64,000 bases of DNA from CAZYTM01 sp964649725 (GTDB lineage Bacteria > Desulfobacterota > Desulfuromonadia > Geobacterales > Geobacteraceae), in assembly GCA_964649725.1 (NCBI GenBank), contig CAZYTM010000001.1, positions 62,001 through 126,000 of the forward strand. Direction: 5' to 3'. The stretch's first letter is position 1. Each line of letters starts with the position of its first letter. Below are positions 1 through 8,700 of the stretch, one piece after another. Both the position numbers and the translations under genes were made by a program. A model generated the notes under the pieces. That model worked only from the letters and a program-made list of their open reading frames with translations, had not been told where the DNA came from and did no database searches.

Positions 1-832
1 TCTTGTCATGCTCCTCCATCAGCTGCAGGAGCCTGAGCGATCTCTCCCGGTGGAGGAGGAAGTTCTCGTCGAGGACAAAGAAGGAGCTCACCTGCAGCTC
101 TTTTTCGATCTCGCACATGACATTGAAGAGTTCATCCCCGGTTTCGTAGAAATTGACGAACTTCCCCTTGCCGCCGAAGAGGGCGGAGGTGGAGCAGAAG
201 TTACAACCGAGTGGACAGCCGACCGACGGGATCAGGATAGCTGCGGTCCGGTCGGCACTGTCGCCGATATCTATCCCCAGGATCCTCGAGCCGAAACCAG
301 CCAGGACCTTGGGGTGTCTGATCGGGGTCTGGTCATCCAGGCCGAGATAGCGCTGAAACCAGCGGATCCCTTCGCCACGGACGATCAGGTCTGCATCGAC
401 AAGCTCTTCGAGCCCCTCCTTGTTGGCGATATGTCCGCCGATGACGATCGTCGCCGTTGGCTGATAGAGGCGGATCAGCTGGCACATCTTGGCCACCTTG
501 CCGACATTTACAGTAATCGCGCTGATACCGATGACATCATAGCTCTCTCCCCTGATCTCTTCCTCAAAGCGCTCCAGAGTGGGAAAATCGAGCAGGGTAC
601 AGGGGGTATCGAGATTGGCCTGGATCATCATCAGCCCGAAGGAGCGGTGGAACATCCGCAGCGAGAAGCCACCCTGGAGGCGGGTGACCTGGTTCTGATA
701 GAGCTCCATCGGGTTGTTTTTCCGACTGCCGTACTGATCGTCCTGGCAATAAGGGCCAAAGACAGATGAGAGGAGGAGGCGGGCTTTGCTTGCCAGGGGG
801 TGGCGGGGGTGATCAACGGGGGGGTGCGACAT
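1..832 (-). CDS. B12-binding radical SAM protein (partial, C-terminus outside window)
   Basis: An open minus-strand frame runs from ATG at 832 off the left edge (277 codons visible). AAGGA lies 7 nt before the ATG. Residues about 70-150 look like a cobalamin-binding Rossmann domain (VIVGGH-type strand: ATIVIGGHIANKEG). The radical SAM 4Fe-4S motif CPLGCNFC (Cx3CxxC) is near residue 205, followed by FFVLDENFLLHRERS, typical of the B12-rSAM (BchE/P-methylase-like) superfamily. These enzymes cleave S-adenosylmethionine reductively, often for methylation or ring chemistry. The substrate cannot be read from this part. The gene faces away from its neighbours, and the stop is not in the window. Confidence 0.88.
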   Translation of the reverse strand, partial: MSHPPVDHPRHPLASKARLLLSSVFGPYCQDDQYGSRKNNPMELYQNQVTRLQGGFSLRMFHRSFGLMMIQANLDTPCTLLDFPTLERFEEEIRGESYDVIGISAITVNVGKVAKMCQLIRLYQPTATIVIGGHIANKEGLEELVDADLIVRGEGIRWFQRYLGLDDQTPIRHPKVLAGFGSRILGIDIGDSADRTAAILIPSVGCPLGCNFCSTSALFGGKGKFVNFYETGDELFNVMCEIEKELQVSSFFVLDENFLLHRERSLRLLQLMEEHDK

Positions 833-1051
833 AATTTGATCCTTCGCGTTGTGCAACTTTACTAATATACATTGTATCGAATCGCCACCAAAAAGAGCTA
901 GATATGTTGCTGTTTTACAGAACTATTACAATCGAGTAAACAGCAAACAGAAAGGCCCCGGAGAGTCAGCGATTACTCTGCCACCCCAGAGCCTGAACAT
1001 ATCGTTATTACCAAACTAATTATTCCCAGCTTGTTAAATCGCCCCCTCCAG

Positions 1052-2509
1052 TCAGAAGAGATTTGCCGCAAGCCCCCCCAATCTCTCCAGCGCCTGCTCG
1101 GTCCGCTCCGACCAGCTGGCGGCATTCAGGCGGAAGCAGTTCCGGTAGCGGTCCCCCAGGGTGAAGACCATCCCTGGCGCAATGCCGATCCCCTCCTGCA
1201 GAGCCATTTCATAGAGCCTGAAGGAATCATCCCCTTCCGGCAGCTCCACCCAGAGGATGTAGCCACCTTCGGGACGGCTCACCTGCGTCCCCGGAGGGAA
1301 AGAGCGGCCGACCGCATCCCTCATCTGCGACACCTGGCGGGCGTAAATCCGGCGGATGTTGCGGAGGTGGTGGTCATAGCCGCCATTGGTGAGGAACTCC
1401 GCAATAGCGAGCTGGGTCGGCGAAGCAGTGGCGATGTTGCAGAGCGCCTTGAGCTGTTCGACCTGCTCCTTGAATCTGCCGGCAGCTATCCAGCCGACCC
1501 GGTATCCTGGCGCCAGGGTCTTGGAGAAGGAGGAGCAGTAGAGGACCAGCCCCTTATCGTCAAAGGCCTTGGTCGAGACAGGCCGACTGCTGCCAAAGAC
1601 CAGATCACCATAGACGTCGTCCTCGATCAGGGGGATATCGTGCCTTGCCAGCAGCTTTACCAGCTCCCTCTTTTTCTCGTCCGGCATAAGGGTGCCGAGA
1701 GGGTTATTGAAACTGGCGATGGTGATGCAGGCGTGGACCGGATTATGCCTGAGTACATAGGCGAGTACCTCCAGGTTCATCCCCTCTCTGGCGGTCGAAG
1801 GGATCTCCAGCACCTTAAGCCCCAGCCACTGGATGAAACGGAGAAAGGCGGGGTAGACCGGTGCACCGATAGCCACGGTGTCACCCGGGCGGCAGATAAC
1901 CTGCAGCGCCAGGGTCATAGCCTCGACGCAGCCGGAGGTGATGACGATATCTTCAGGTGTCAGGGGAGCGCCGGAATCGAGGGAGCGGCGGGCGATCTGC
2001 GTACGGAGTCGCTTCAGCCCCTGGCTGCCGGCATAAGAAATACTCTGTAGCCTGAAACGGCGGGCCTCAGTGGCAAACATCCGGTTCAGCCTGTCGATCG
2101 GCAAAAGTTCCGGATTCGGCACACCACTCCCGAGTGCTACCAGTGCCGGGTTGTTCATGCTCCGCATCACCTGCAAGGCAATGTCACCAATATTGACGCT
2201 GTTTGCCGTTACATCCCGGCCAGCTCTCCCAGGCAAAGGGGCTGTCACTGGCTCCGGCAACTGCGATCGGACATAGTAGCCTGACTGGGGGCGTGCCTCG
2301 ATAAGCCCGCTGTTCTCCAATTGGGCATAGGCCTCCATCACCGTATTGATGCTGACCCGCATCTGCCGGCTGAGCGTACGCAACGACGGTACCCGCTCCC
2401 CTGCCCGGTAGGTCCCCTTTTGCACCAGTTCTGTAACTCTGGCTGAGACCTCTTCATACAACAGCTTTCTGCCAGCTCTATCTACTCTATTGGTAGCCAT
2501 GACATTCAC
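1052..2509 (-). CDS. MocR-family regulator (GntR HTH + class I aminotransferase domain)
   Basis: A 485-aa protein. Residues about 10-80 form a GntR-type winged helix (LYEEVSARVTELVQKG, then VPSLRTLSRQMRVSINTV). Residues about 115-480 form a fold-type I PLP aminotransferase domain, with the PLP-lysine motif SSFSKTLAPGYRVGW and the substrate-carboxylate region NCFRLN near the end. This is the MocR/PdxR architecture, in which the aminotransferase domain acts as an effector sensor. ATG 2509 is used; ATG 2500 is an alternative. The gene is divergent from the OsmC pair, with a 12-bp inverted repeat between them, so control of the OsmC genes and itself is the natural inference. The effector is unknown. 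Confidence 0.92.
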   Translation of the reverse strand: MNVMATNRVDRAGRKLLYEEVSARVTELVQKGTYRAGERVPSLRTLSRQMRVSINTVMEAYAQLENSGLIEARPQSGYYVRSQLPEPVTAPLPGRAGRDVTANSVNIGDIALQVMRSMNNPALVALGSGVPNPELLPIDRLNRMFATEARRFRLQSISYAGSQGLKRLRTQIARRSLDSGAPLTPEDIVITSGCVEAMTLALQVICRPGDTVAIGAPVYPAFLRFIQWLGLKVLEIPSTAREGMNLEVLAYVLRHNPVHACITIASFNNPLGTLMPDEKKRELVKLLARHDIPLIEDDVYGDLVFGSSRPVSTKAFDDKGLVLYCSSFSKTLAPGYRVGWIAAGRFKEQVEQLKALCNIATASPTQLAIAEFLTNGGYDHHLRNIRRIYARQVSQMRDAVGRSFPPGTQVSRPEGGYILWVELPEGDDSFRLYEMALQEGIGIAPGMVFTLGDRYRNCFRLNAASWSERTEQALERLGGLAANLF

Positions 2510-2557
2510 TCTACTCCAACATTATTTTTCAAACAGATACAATTATCACGATTATGC

Positions 2558-2594
2558 ATGGTAACAGTTTACCTCATTCACCAACTGTTACCAT
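2558..2594. promoter_or_regulatory. 12-bp inverted repeat, candidate MocR operator
   Basis: ATGGTAACAGTT (2558-2569) is repeated perfectly inverted as AACTGTTACCAT (2583-2594) with a 13-bp spacer. It sits in the divergent region between the MocR regulator (start 2509) and the first OsmC gene (start 2744). Divergent MocR regulators commonly bind paired sites in such regions, so this is the obvious operator candidate. No binding evidence is available. Confidence 0.65.
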
Positions 2595-2743
2595 AGATTA
2601 TCTCATCAGCTATATCTGTTTCTTTCCCCCTTGAAGCTATATTGTTGGATCAACCGGGAAGCAACGGCGACCCATTGACAGACGCAATTACATTTATTCA
2701 GTCAGCAGACCGGCAAAGTGCCGCACCAACAAAAGGGGGAGTT

Positions 2744-3133
2744 ATGTACAGAGCAACGATAGAGAACCGGGGCGATAGTAAATCCTATGTCACCACCCGC
2801 CATGCGACTTTTGTCCTCGACACTCAAGGGGACGGGGCGAATCCGGTCGACACCCTGCTGGCCAGCCTCTCTGGCTGCCTCGGGCATTATGTCAGAGACT
2901 TCCTGACTGAGCGGCAGCTAGACAACAGCTTTATCATCAACGCCGAAGCCGGGACCACTTTGGACAAAACCGGACTGGGCGTGATAAATGTCTGCGTCGA
3001 ATTGAATGATGTGCAGCTCGACAGCGAAGAGTCTGCTGCGCTGCTGCAGTTCATGAAAAACTGCAAGGTCTATAAAGTCCTCCATCCCGGCTGTGAAGTA
3101 AGCATCTCATTGATCAGTGATCGGCCCGCATAA
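2744..3133 (+). CDS. OsmC-like protein, first of a tandem pair
   Basis: A 129-aa protein starting at ATG 2744, preceded by GGGGGAGTT. An in-frame upstream ATG at 2642 has no good ribosome site and adds a non-family extension. The OsmC/Ohr fold is suggested by NPVDTLLASLSGCLGHYV (first Cys near residue 45) and a second conserved Cys in HPGCEVSISL near the end. OsmC/Ohr proteins reduce organic hydroperoxides with a Cys pair, or act as YhfA-like proteins of less clear role. The second Cys lies in a different context from canonical OsmC, so peroxidase activity is not certain. It is followed 26 bp later by a second OsmC gene, probably in the same operon, and is divergent from the MocR regulator. 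Confidence 0.85.
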   Translation: MYRATIENRGDSKSYVTTRHATFVLDTQGDGANPVDTLLASLSGCLGHYVRDFLTERQLDNSFIINAEAGTTLDKTGLGVINVCVELNDVQLDSEESAALLQFMKNCKVYKVLHPGCEVSISLISDRPA

Positions 3134-3159
3134 CAACCGGCTTATAGAGGAGCAGTTCT

Positions 3160-3537
3160 ATGGTGATCTCTGTAAATGAAGCACCACGCTACCGCGTGAC
3201 TGTAAGCAACGGTCCGCATGAAATCGTTGTCGATACAACCGTTGACAAGGGGGGTGGCAATACTGCCTTGACCCCCCATGAACTGCTGGAAGCAGCTCTT
3301 GCATCATGCCTGTGCATCACCATACGCAGTTATGCCGATAAAAAAGGGCTCTCTTTGTCAGAGGTGACTGCCAGAGTGACCGTCGACCGGAGCCAGCCAG
3401 GTCAGACAATCTTCAACTATTCATATTCTTTTGCCGGTGATCTGACAGATCAGCAAAGGGAGGGGGTAGACCGGATAGCGACAAACTGTCCGGTGCAGAA
3501 GAGTCTGGCGAATGCCATCAGTTTTGTATCTGAATAA
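3160..3537 (+). CDS. OsmC-like protein, second of a tandem pair
   Basis: A 125-aa OsmC/Ohr-family protein with a GAGGAG ribosome site just upstream of ATG 3160. The visible family motifs are TPHELLEAALASCLCITI, containing the active-site-type Cys, and ATNCPVQKSLAN, containing the second Cys in the typical NCPV context. This matches the OsmC/YhfA lineage better than its upstream neighbour does. Probable role: hydroperoxide or electrophile detoxification in the cytoplasm. The two paralogues are diverged rather than a recent duplication. Confidence 0.9.
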   Translation: MVISVNEAPRYRVTVSNGPHEIVVDTTVDKGGGNTALTPHELLEAALASCLCITIRSYADKKGLSLSEVTARVTVDRSQPGQTIFNYSYSFAGDLTDQQREGVDRIATNCPVQKSLANAISFVSE

Positions 3538-3914
3538 AAATTAATGGTCAATATCAGGGATCTAAGGGCATTCCGACCTGTCCGATCCCCGAACCTTGAA
3601 ATAATTGTTTACTAGGGCAAGTTTTGTTGCTAATCCCTGTTTTGACCTTATTCAACCTGGTAAGCCATTAATATTGACCGGACTGGCAATAACTGCAGCC
3701 CCCTTCTTCTGCCACAATAGTTGCCCCCCCCTTTGCGACCTTTCGCCCCAGCTATTTTACAACCATTTGATATTGCTCAATATTTTATCTGACAGTCGAG
3801 GGCATGGATATTGCCATTACTTTTGTGTCGCTGCTTATCTCAGCATATTCCCTTGATGATGAGATCATAAAGTTGATTGAAGTAGGTGCAGGCTCTCCAA
3901 ATGTCGGAGGAATT
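3538..3914. other. Intergenic region without a convincing gene
   Basis: 377 bp between the OsmC pair and the cytochrome gene. GGGATC (3557-3562) pairs with GATCCC (3584-3589), a weak hairpin without a U-tract. GGTCAATAT (3546-3554) recurs inverted as ATATTGACC (3671-3679). A short ORF at 3605-3856 has no ribosome site or family features and is not called. The promoter of the downstream operon should lie here, but I see no clear -35/-10 pair. Confidence 0.5.
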
Positions 3915-5651
3915 ATGAATTTGATACCGTTGCACTATTTGATCCGGTTAAGTTGCATCGTCCTGGCAGCGGGACTCCTCTCGGTTGCAATGCCGAGCAG
4001 AGTGACCGCTGCCAGCAAAGATACTTATCGCGAAACTGTTGCCGGAATGGCTGCTGAGGAGGCATTGCGTCTTGGAGAGCGAATCTATCGGGAAGGCATT
4101 CTCCCTTCCGGCGAAGTCATGCAAGGGTTCAGAGGAGTAAATGGTAAGGCGGGTTCTGTATCCTCCCCCTGTGTCAAATGCCATCTCCGCTCCGGACTAG
4201 GCTCGATCAAGGGGGGGGATGCCGTACCCCCGGTGACCGGGAGAATGCTCTACCAGCCATATGTCAAAGGGACCCTATTCACTCAGACGATAAAACCGGC
4301 TAAGTCGCAGTTCGTCATCAACCGGGCAAGACGCCAGGCCTATACTGACGAAACCCTTGCCGAAGCGCTGCGGACCGGCATTAATCCTGACGGGATACCA
4401 CTTAATGAGGTCATGCCACATTACAACCTTACCGACAAGGAGGTGAAAGTCCTGACTTACTACCTCAAGTCGCTCTCATACGACCCTTCGCCAGGTGTTG
4501 ACAGCAAGACTTTGCGCCTGGCAACTATCATCACCGACAAGGTCAGCGCCGAGGACCGCCGGGCGATGCTGGCACCACTGGAAGAATTCATCGCCCTCCG
4601 CAACAGCCAGGCCAAGATATTTGAAGTCCGCGCAAGATACATGGGGATGTGGGGGATGGCCGGTGCCGCCGACCTCGCTTACCGCATGCTGTCACTTGCT
4701 GTCTGGGAACTGCAAGGGCCACCGGAAAAATGGCGTAGCCAGCTAGCCGAGCATTACCGACAGGAACCGGTCTTTGCTCTGGTCGGCGGTATCTCTTCCG
4801 GGACCTGGCAGCCTGTGCACTCCTTCTGCGAGGAGGAGAAGATCCCCTGTCTCTTTCCGGTAACCGATCTGCCTGTTGTCTCGGCAACTGACTGGTACAC
4901 CATCTATTTCAACAAGGGATTCCAGCAGGAGGGTGAGGCGGCAGCACATTTTCTTAACTCCTCAGGGATTCCACAGCAAGCTGCAGTCGTGCAGATCATG
5001 CAAGAGTCAGCCGAAGGAGACGCGCTGGCAACAGGTTTTCAGAAGGCATGGCAAGAGGGGCTGGGGAGGAATCCACCGGAAACAATCGTCCTGAAGAAGC
5101 AGGAGCCGCTCAGTCAGGGATTGCTGCAGCAGGCGGTGGATAGCTACAAGCCCTCCGTACTCCTGCTCTGGATCAATGGCGAGTCGCTGCCTGTGCTGGA
5201 AAGGATTGCGGCGGCAGCTGACCGGCCAAAACTGGTGGTTGCCTCTTCCGGATTGATGCAAAAGGATATCTGGCGACTGTCGGACAAAGCCAGGGAGCTC
5301 ACCTACTTTACCTATCCATTCCGGCTTCCCCGGGATGAAGATAAATTCAACAGCACCGCATCCCTGAAGATTACCCGCCCATTATATCAGGAGAACGGCA
5401 AGAGGATCTCGACGCGGGTCTATTCGATGCTCCAGATACTTCAGCTTGGCATGTTGCATATGGAGAACAATTTCTATCGTGACTATCTGCTCGACATCCT
5501 CAGTCAGATACCGGACCAGATACTGCCAGACTATGAACGACTCACCTTCAATGGGGAAGAGCGTTATGCCGCAAAAGATTGCAATATTGTCCAACTTACC
5601 GCCGGGACAAGACCTGAGCTAGTTAAAAAGAGCGATTTCGAGGAGTACTGA
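3915..5651 (+). CDS. Monoheme c-type cytochrome fused to a periplasmic binding-protein domain
   Basis: A 578-aa exported protein. ATG 3915 follows TCGGAGGAATT and begins a classical signal peptide (hydrophobic residues about 8-27, AxA-like cleavage before KDTYRE). An in-frame ATG at 3804 adds 37 residues in front of the signal and is less likely. Residues about 45-190 form a cytochrome c domain: heme motif CVKCH at 86-90 and a probable distal Met in NEVMPHYNLTDKE. Residues about 200-570 resemble a type I periplasmic ligand-binding (branched-chain amino acid-like) domain, with LVGGISSGTWQP and VVQIMQ segments. It lies 64 bp before the multicopper oxidase, suggesting one periplasmic electron-transfer operon. 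The ligand of the binding domain is unknown. Confidence 0.85.
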   Translation: MNLIPLHYLIRLSCIVLAAGLLSVAMPSRVTAASKDTYRETVAGMAAEEALRLGERIYREGILPSGEVMQGFRGVNGKAGSVSSPCVKCHLRSGLGSIKGGDAVPPVTGRMLYQPYVKGTLFTQTIKPAKSQFVINRARRQAYTDETLAEALRTGINPDGIPLNEVMPHYNLTDKEVKVLTYYLKSLSYDPSPGVDSKTLRLATIITDKVSAEDRRAMLAPLEEFIALRNSQAKIFEVRARYMGMWGMAGAADLAYRMLSLAVWELQGPPEKWRSQLAEHYRQEPVFALVGGISSGTWQPVHSFCEEEKIPCLFPVTDLPVVSATDWYTIYFNKGFQQEGEAAAHFLNSSGIPQQAAVVQIMQESAEGDALATGFQKAWQEGLGRNPPETIVLKKQEPLSQGLLQQAVDSYKPSVLLLWINGESLPVLERIAAAADRPKLVVASSGLMQKDIWRLSDKARELTYFTYPFRLPRDEDKFNSTASLKITRPLYQENGKRISTRVYSMLQILQLGMLHMENNFYRDYLLDILSQIPDQILPDYERLTFNGEERYAAKDCNIVQLTAGTRPELVKKSDFEEY

Positions 5652-5715
5652 ACTGCCAGACGGAGTTCCAGGACTCAGGGAACCGTTTCGTTCAACAACA
5701 AAAGAGGAGGATATT

Positions 5716-8700
5716 ATGGAAACACGAAAAAACCGATGGGGAATGAGGTTGGCCGTCACTATCTCCCTCCTCCTCTGCTTGACAGTTCTGTTGGGAGAAG
5801 TGGCAAGAGGGGCGCCGATCACCGATCCCGATTTCGTCGGGACGATTCTCAACCCGGCCGACCTGCAGAAGTATGTCACGCCACTCCCCAACGCCTATCT
5901 GCTGCAGATAGCGCCGGACACCACCACCTTCCCCGGTGAGGATTACTACAAAGTCGATATGGGGCAGTTCAACCATGACATGCAGCTGGTTCTCAACCCG
6001 GCTGCAGTGGCGAGCTATCCTGCCGCCCTGGCCGGCAAGCTGCCGCCGACCCCCTCCTGGGGTTACAGCCTGGTCCCGCCGTCAGTGGGGACTCCCGGCA
6101 CCTATTACTTCCCCGGACCGACCATTGTCAACACGCAAGGGAGGCCGACCCGGGTAACCTGGACCAACAGCCTCCCCCCCATACATGTCTTATCCATGGA
6201 CCCGACCCTGGTCTGCGGGCCGCCGACCACCACAGGGAGCGTCAACGGACCGCTCTCCCCCTTGGCCAACAATGCCCCGAACTGCGCCCCGGAAAACCGG
6301 GTCGTTGTCCATACCCATGGTGCCCATGTCTGGGATGACAGCGATGGCGACCCGCTCGCCTGGTTCGGCAACAACTTCGCCGTCACCGGCGAGACCTGGA
6401 AGCCGAATACCCAGCATGGCCCGGTCGGTACCTATCGTTACATCAACGATCAGGAGGCCGGCACCATCTGGTATCATGACCATGCCATGGGTCTGACCCA
6501 TCTAAATGTCTATGCCGGTCTGGCCGGTTTTTTCCTCATTACCGACGCCAATGAGACGAATCTGCGTAATACCGGGGTACTCCCCCGATATACCGCCGCC
6601 GCACCCTATGAAATACCGATCGCCCTGCAGGAGCGGAAATTCTATCCCGATGGACGGCTGGCCGTGCCGGACAACCCGGTGCTGGACGATACCGCCCAGA
6701 TAGGGGCAGGCATCCCCTGCGATGCCACTCCGGGCGCCTTTGCTCCCTACGCTTGCCTACCGGCGGTGGGTGGGGTGATACCGAACGCTATCCTGCCGGC
6801 CACCACCCTCTGCGATCCGGCTGCGGTAAACGTCGCCCTCTATGGCTGCCCGGCTGCCAAGTTCTCCAAGGCAGCGGACGGCTCGCTGATCCCTTACAAT
6901 CCGGCAATTGCCGCACCTGGTCAGCCCGGACCCTTTACCGCACCCTCCATCACCCCGGAGTTCTTCGGCAATGTCTCGATAGTCAACGGCATAACCTGGC
7001 CGGTGAATAGTACCGAACAGCGCAAATACCGGTTACGGCTGTTGAACGGCAACGACTCCCGCACCTATTTCCTCAAATTCGAACCGACTGTCCAGCCCAA
7101 TCCACCGATTAATATACCGGTCTGGCAGATAGGAACCGACCAGGCCTTCCTCGACAAACCGGTCGACCGGACCGGACAGTTCATCATCCTGATGCCGGGC
7201 GAGCGGATCGACCTGATCGTCGATTTCGCCGTGGCACCGATAGGGACACGGGTATTGCTCACCAACTACGGGCCGATGGCGACGGTCAACGGCCTGCCGG
7301 CTGGGCCGAACAATCCGCTCTTCGATATCCCCTACGACGGGGTTAAGCCGCTACCCGGTCAGCCGCTCAACCTTACCATACCTGATGTGATGGCCTTTGA
7401 CGTGATCGCCAAGAACCCCGCCACCCCTGATGCCACCATCACTTTGAATACCCAGCTGCGACCTGTGCCATCCTTCACCACCTACCCGAGTATTACGCCG
7501 ACCACCGGAGCGCCTGGATCTGCAGGAGTGCCGTCACGAAAACTGGCTTTGATCGAAAGACAGGGGACCCATGGCAGATTCATGTTGACCATTGACGGCC
7601 GTGACTTCATGGACCCGAACTCGCCTGTCACCGACCTGCCAAAGCTGGGGGATATCGAGGAGTGGGAGATCGCCAACCTCACCCCGGACGCCCATCCGAT
7701 GCATCTGCATCTGGTAGCGTTCCAATTGATCAACCGGCAGGAGATCAGTGTCGATCCGGCCAGTCCGACCACCATCTACAATAATGCCGCCGGACTGCCC
7801 CCCTTTACCAGATGGCCATTGATGCCATATAAAGCTACTCCGTCATATATTTACAATATGCAGGATCCGGCAGCCGCCCCTGATTATCCTCCTTTGCTGC
7901 CGCTCGTCGCCTCAGTGCCGGTCCCACCAGATCCGTGGGAGATTGGGTGGAAGGATACCATTCAGACCTTGCCAGGCACTGTAACCAGGCTGCGCGCCAA
8001 ATTCGATCTCCCCGGGCTTTATGTCTGGCATTGCCACATCCTCTCCCACGAAGAGAACGATATGATGCGGCCGATGATCGTTACCACCCCGGCAGCCAGC
8101 GTGACTGCCACTCTCTCCCGCAACGGCGCGGCCCTTGGCGCAGGTGAACCTGCCGCTACAGCCACACCGATCACCATCACCGCCCAGGGGAAGACCGGCC
8201 TTACCGGACCGGCTATCTATGCTCCGCAGGACAGTAACGGTTTCGAATACCAGTTCTCGGTCAATGGTGTTGTTGTCCAGCCCTTCACCGCCTGGATGTA
8301 CCCGATGCTGGAGAGCTTTACCTGGACGCCACCGACCACTGCGCCAGGCACCTACACCATCCGGGTAGATGCCCGTCAGGCATCTTCAGGCACTGCAGGG
8401 GCAAGCCAGGCCAACTTCACCACCACCTACAAGCTGCAGGGGCCAGAGATTTCCGGAGCGTCCTCAACAACACCGGCCGGTGCCTACAAGGCCGGCAGTG
8501 TTATCAATGTCACCCTCAGCTTCAATCAGGCGGTCACCTCCGCCGGATTGGCCATTACCCTGAACAACGGCTTGGTCCTCAACACCGGCGCCCTTGCCGG
8601 AGTTAACAGCTACAGCGGCAGCTTCACTCTGGCTACCGGACAGGACACCCCGGCCGGCAAATATCTTGATGTGATCAGTATTATCGGCACCATCAAGGAT

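Noticed and set aside
1031..2050. 339-codon plus-strand ORF opposite the MocR gene
   Set aside because: Antisense shadow; composition is unlike a protein and no start signal is seen.
3605..3856. 83-codon plus-strand ORF before the cytochrome gene
   Set aside because: No ribosome site, no motif; overlaps the likely promoter region.
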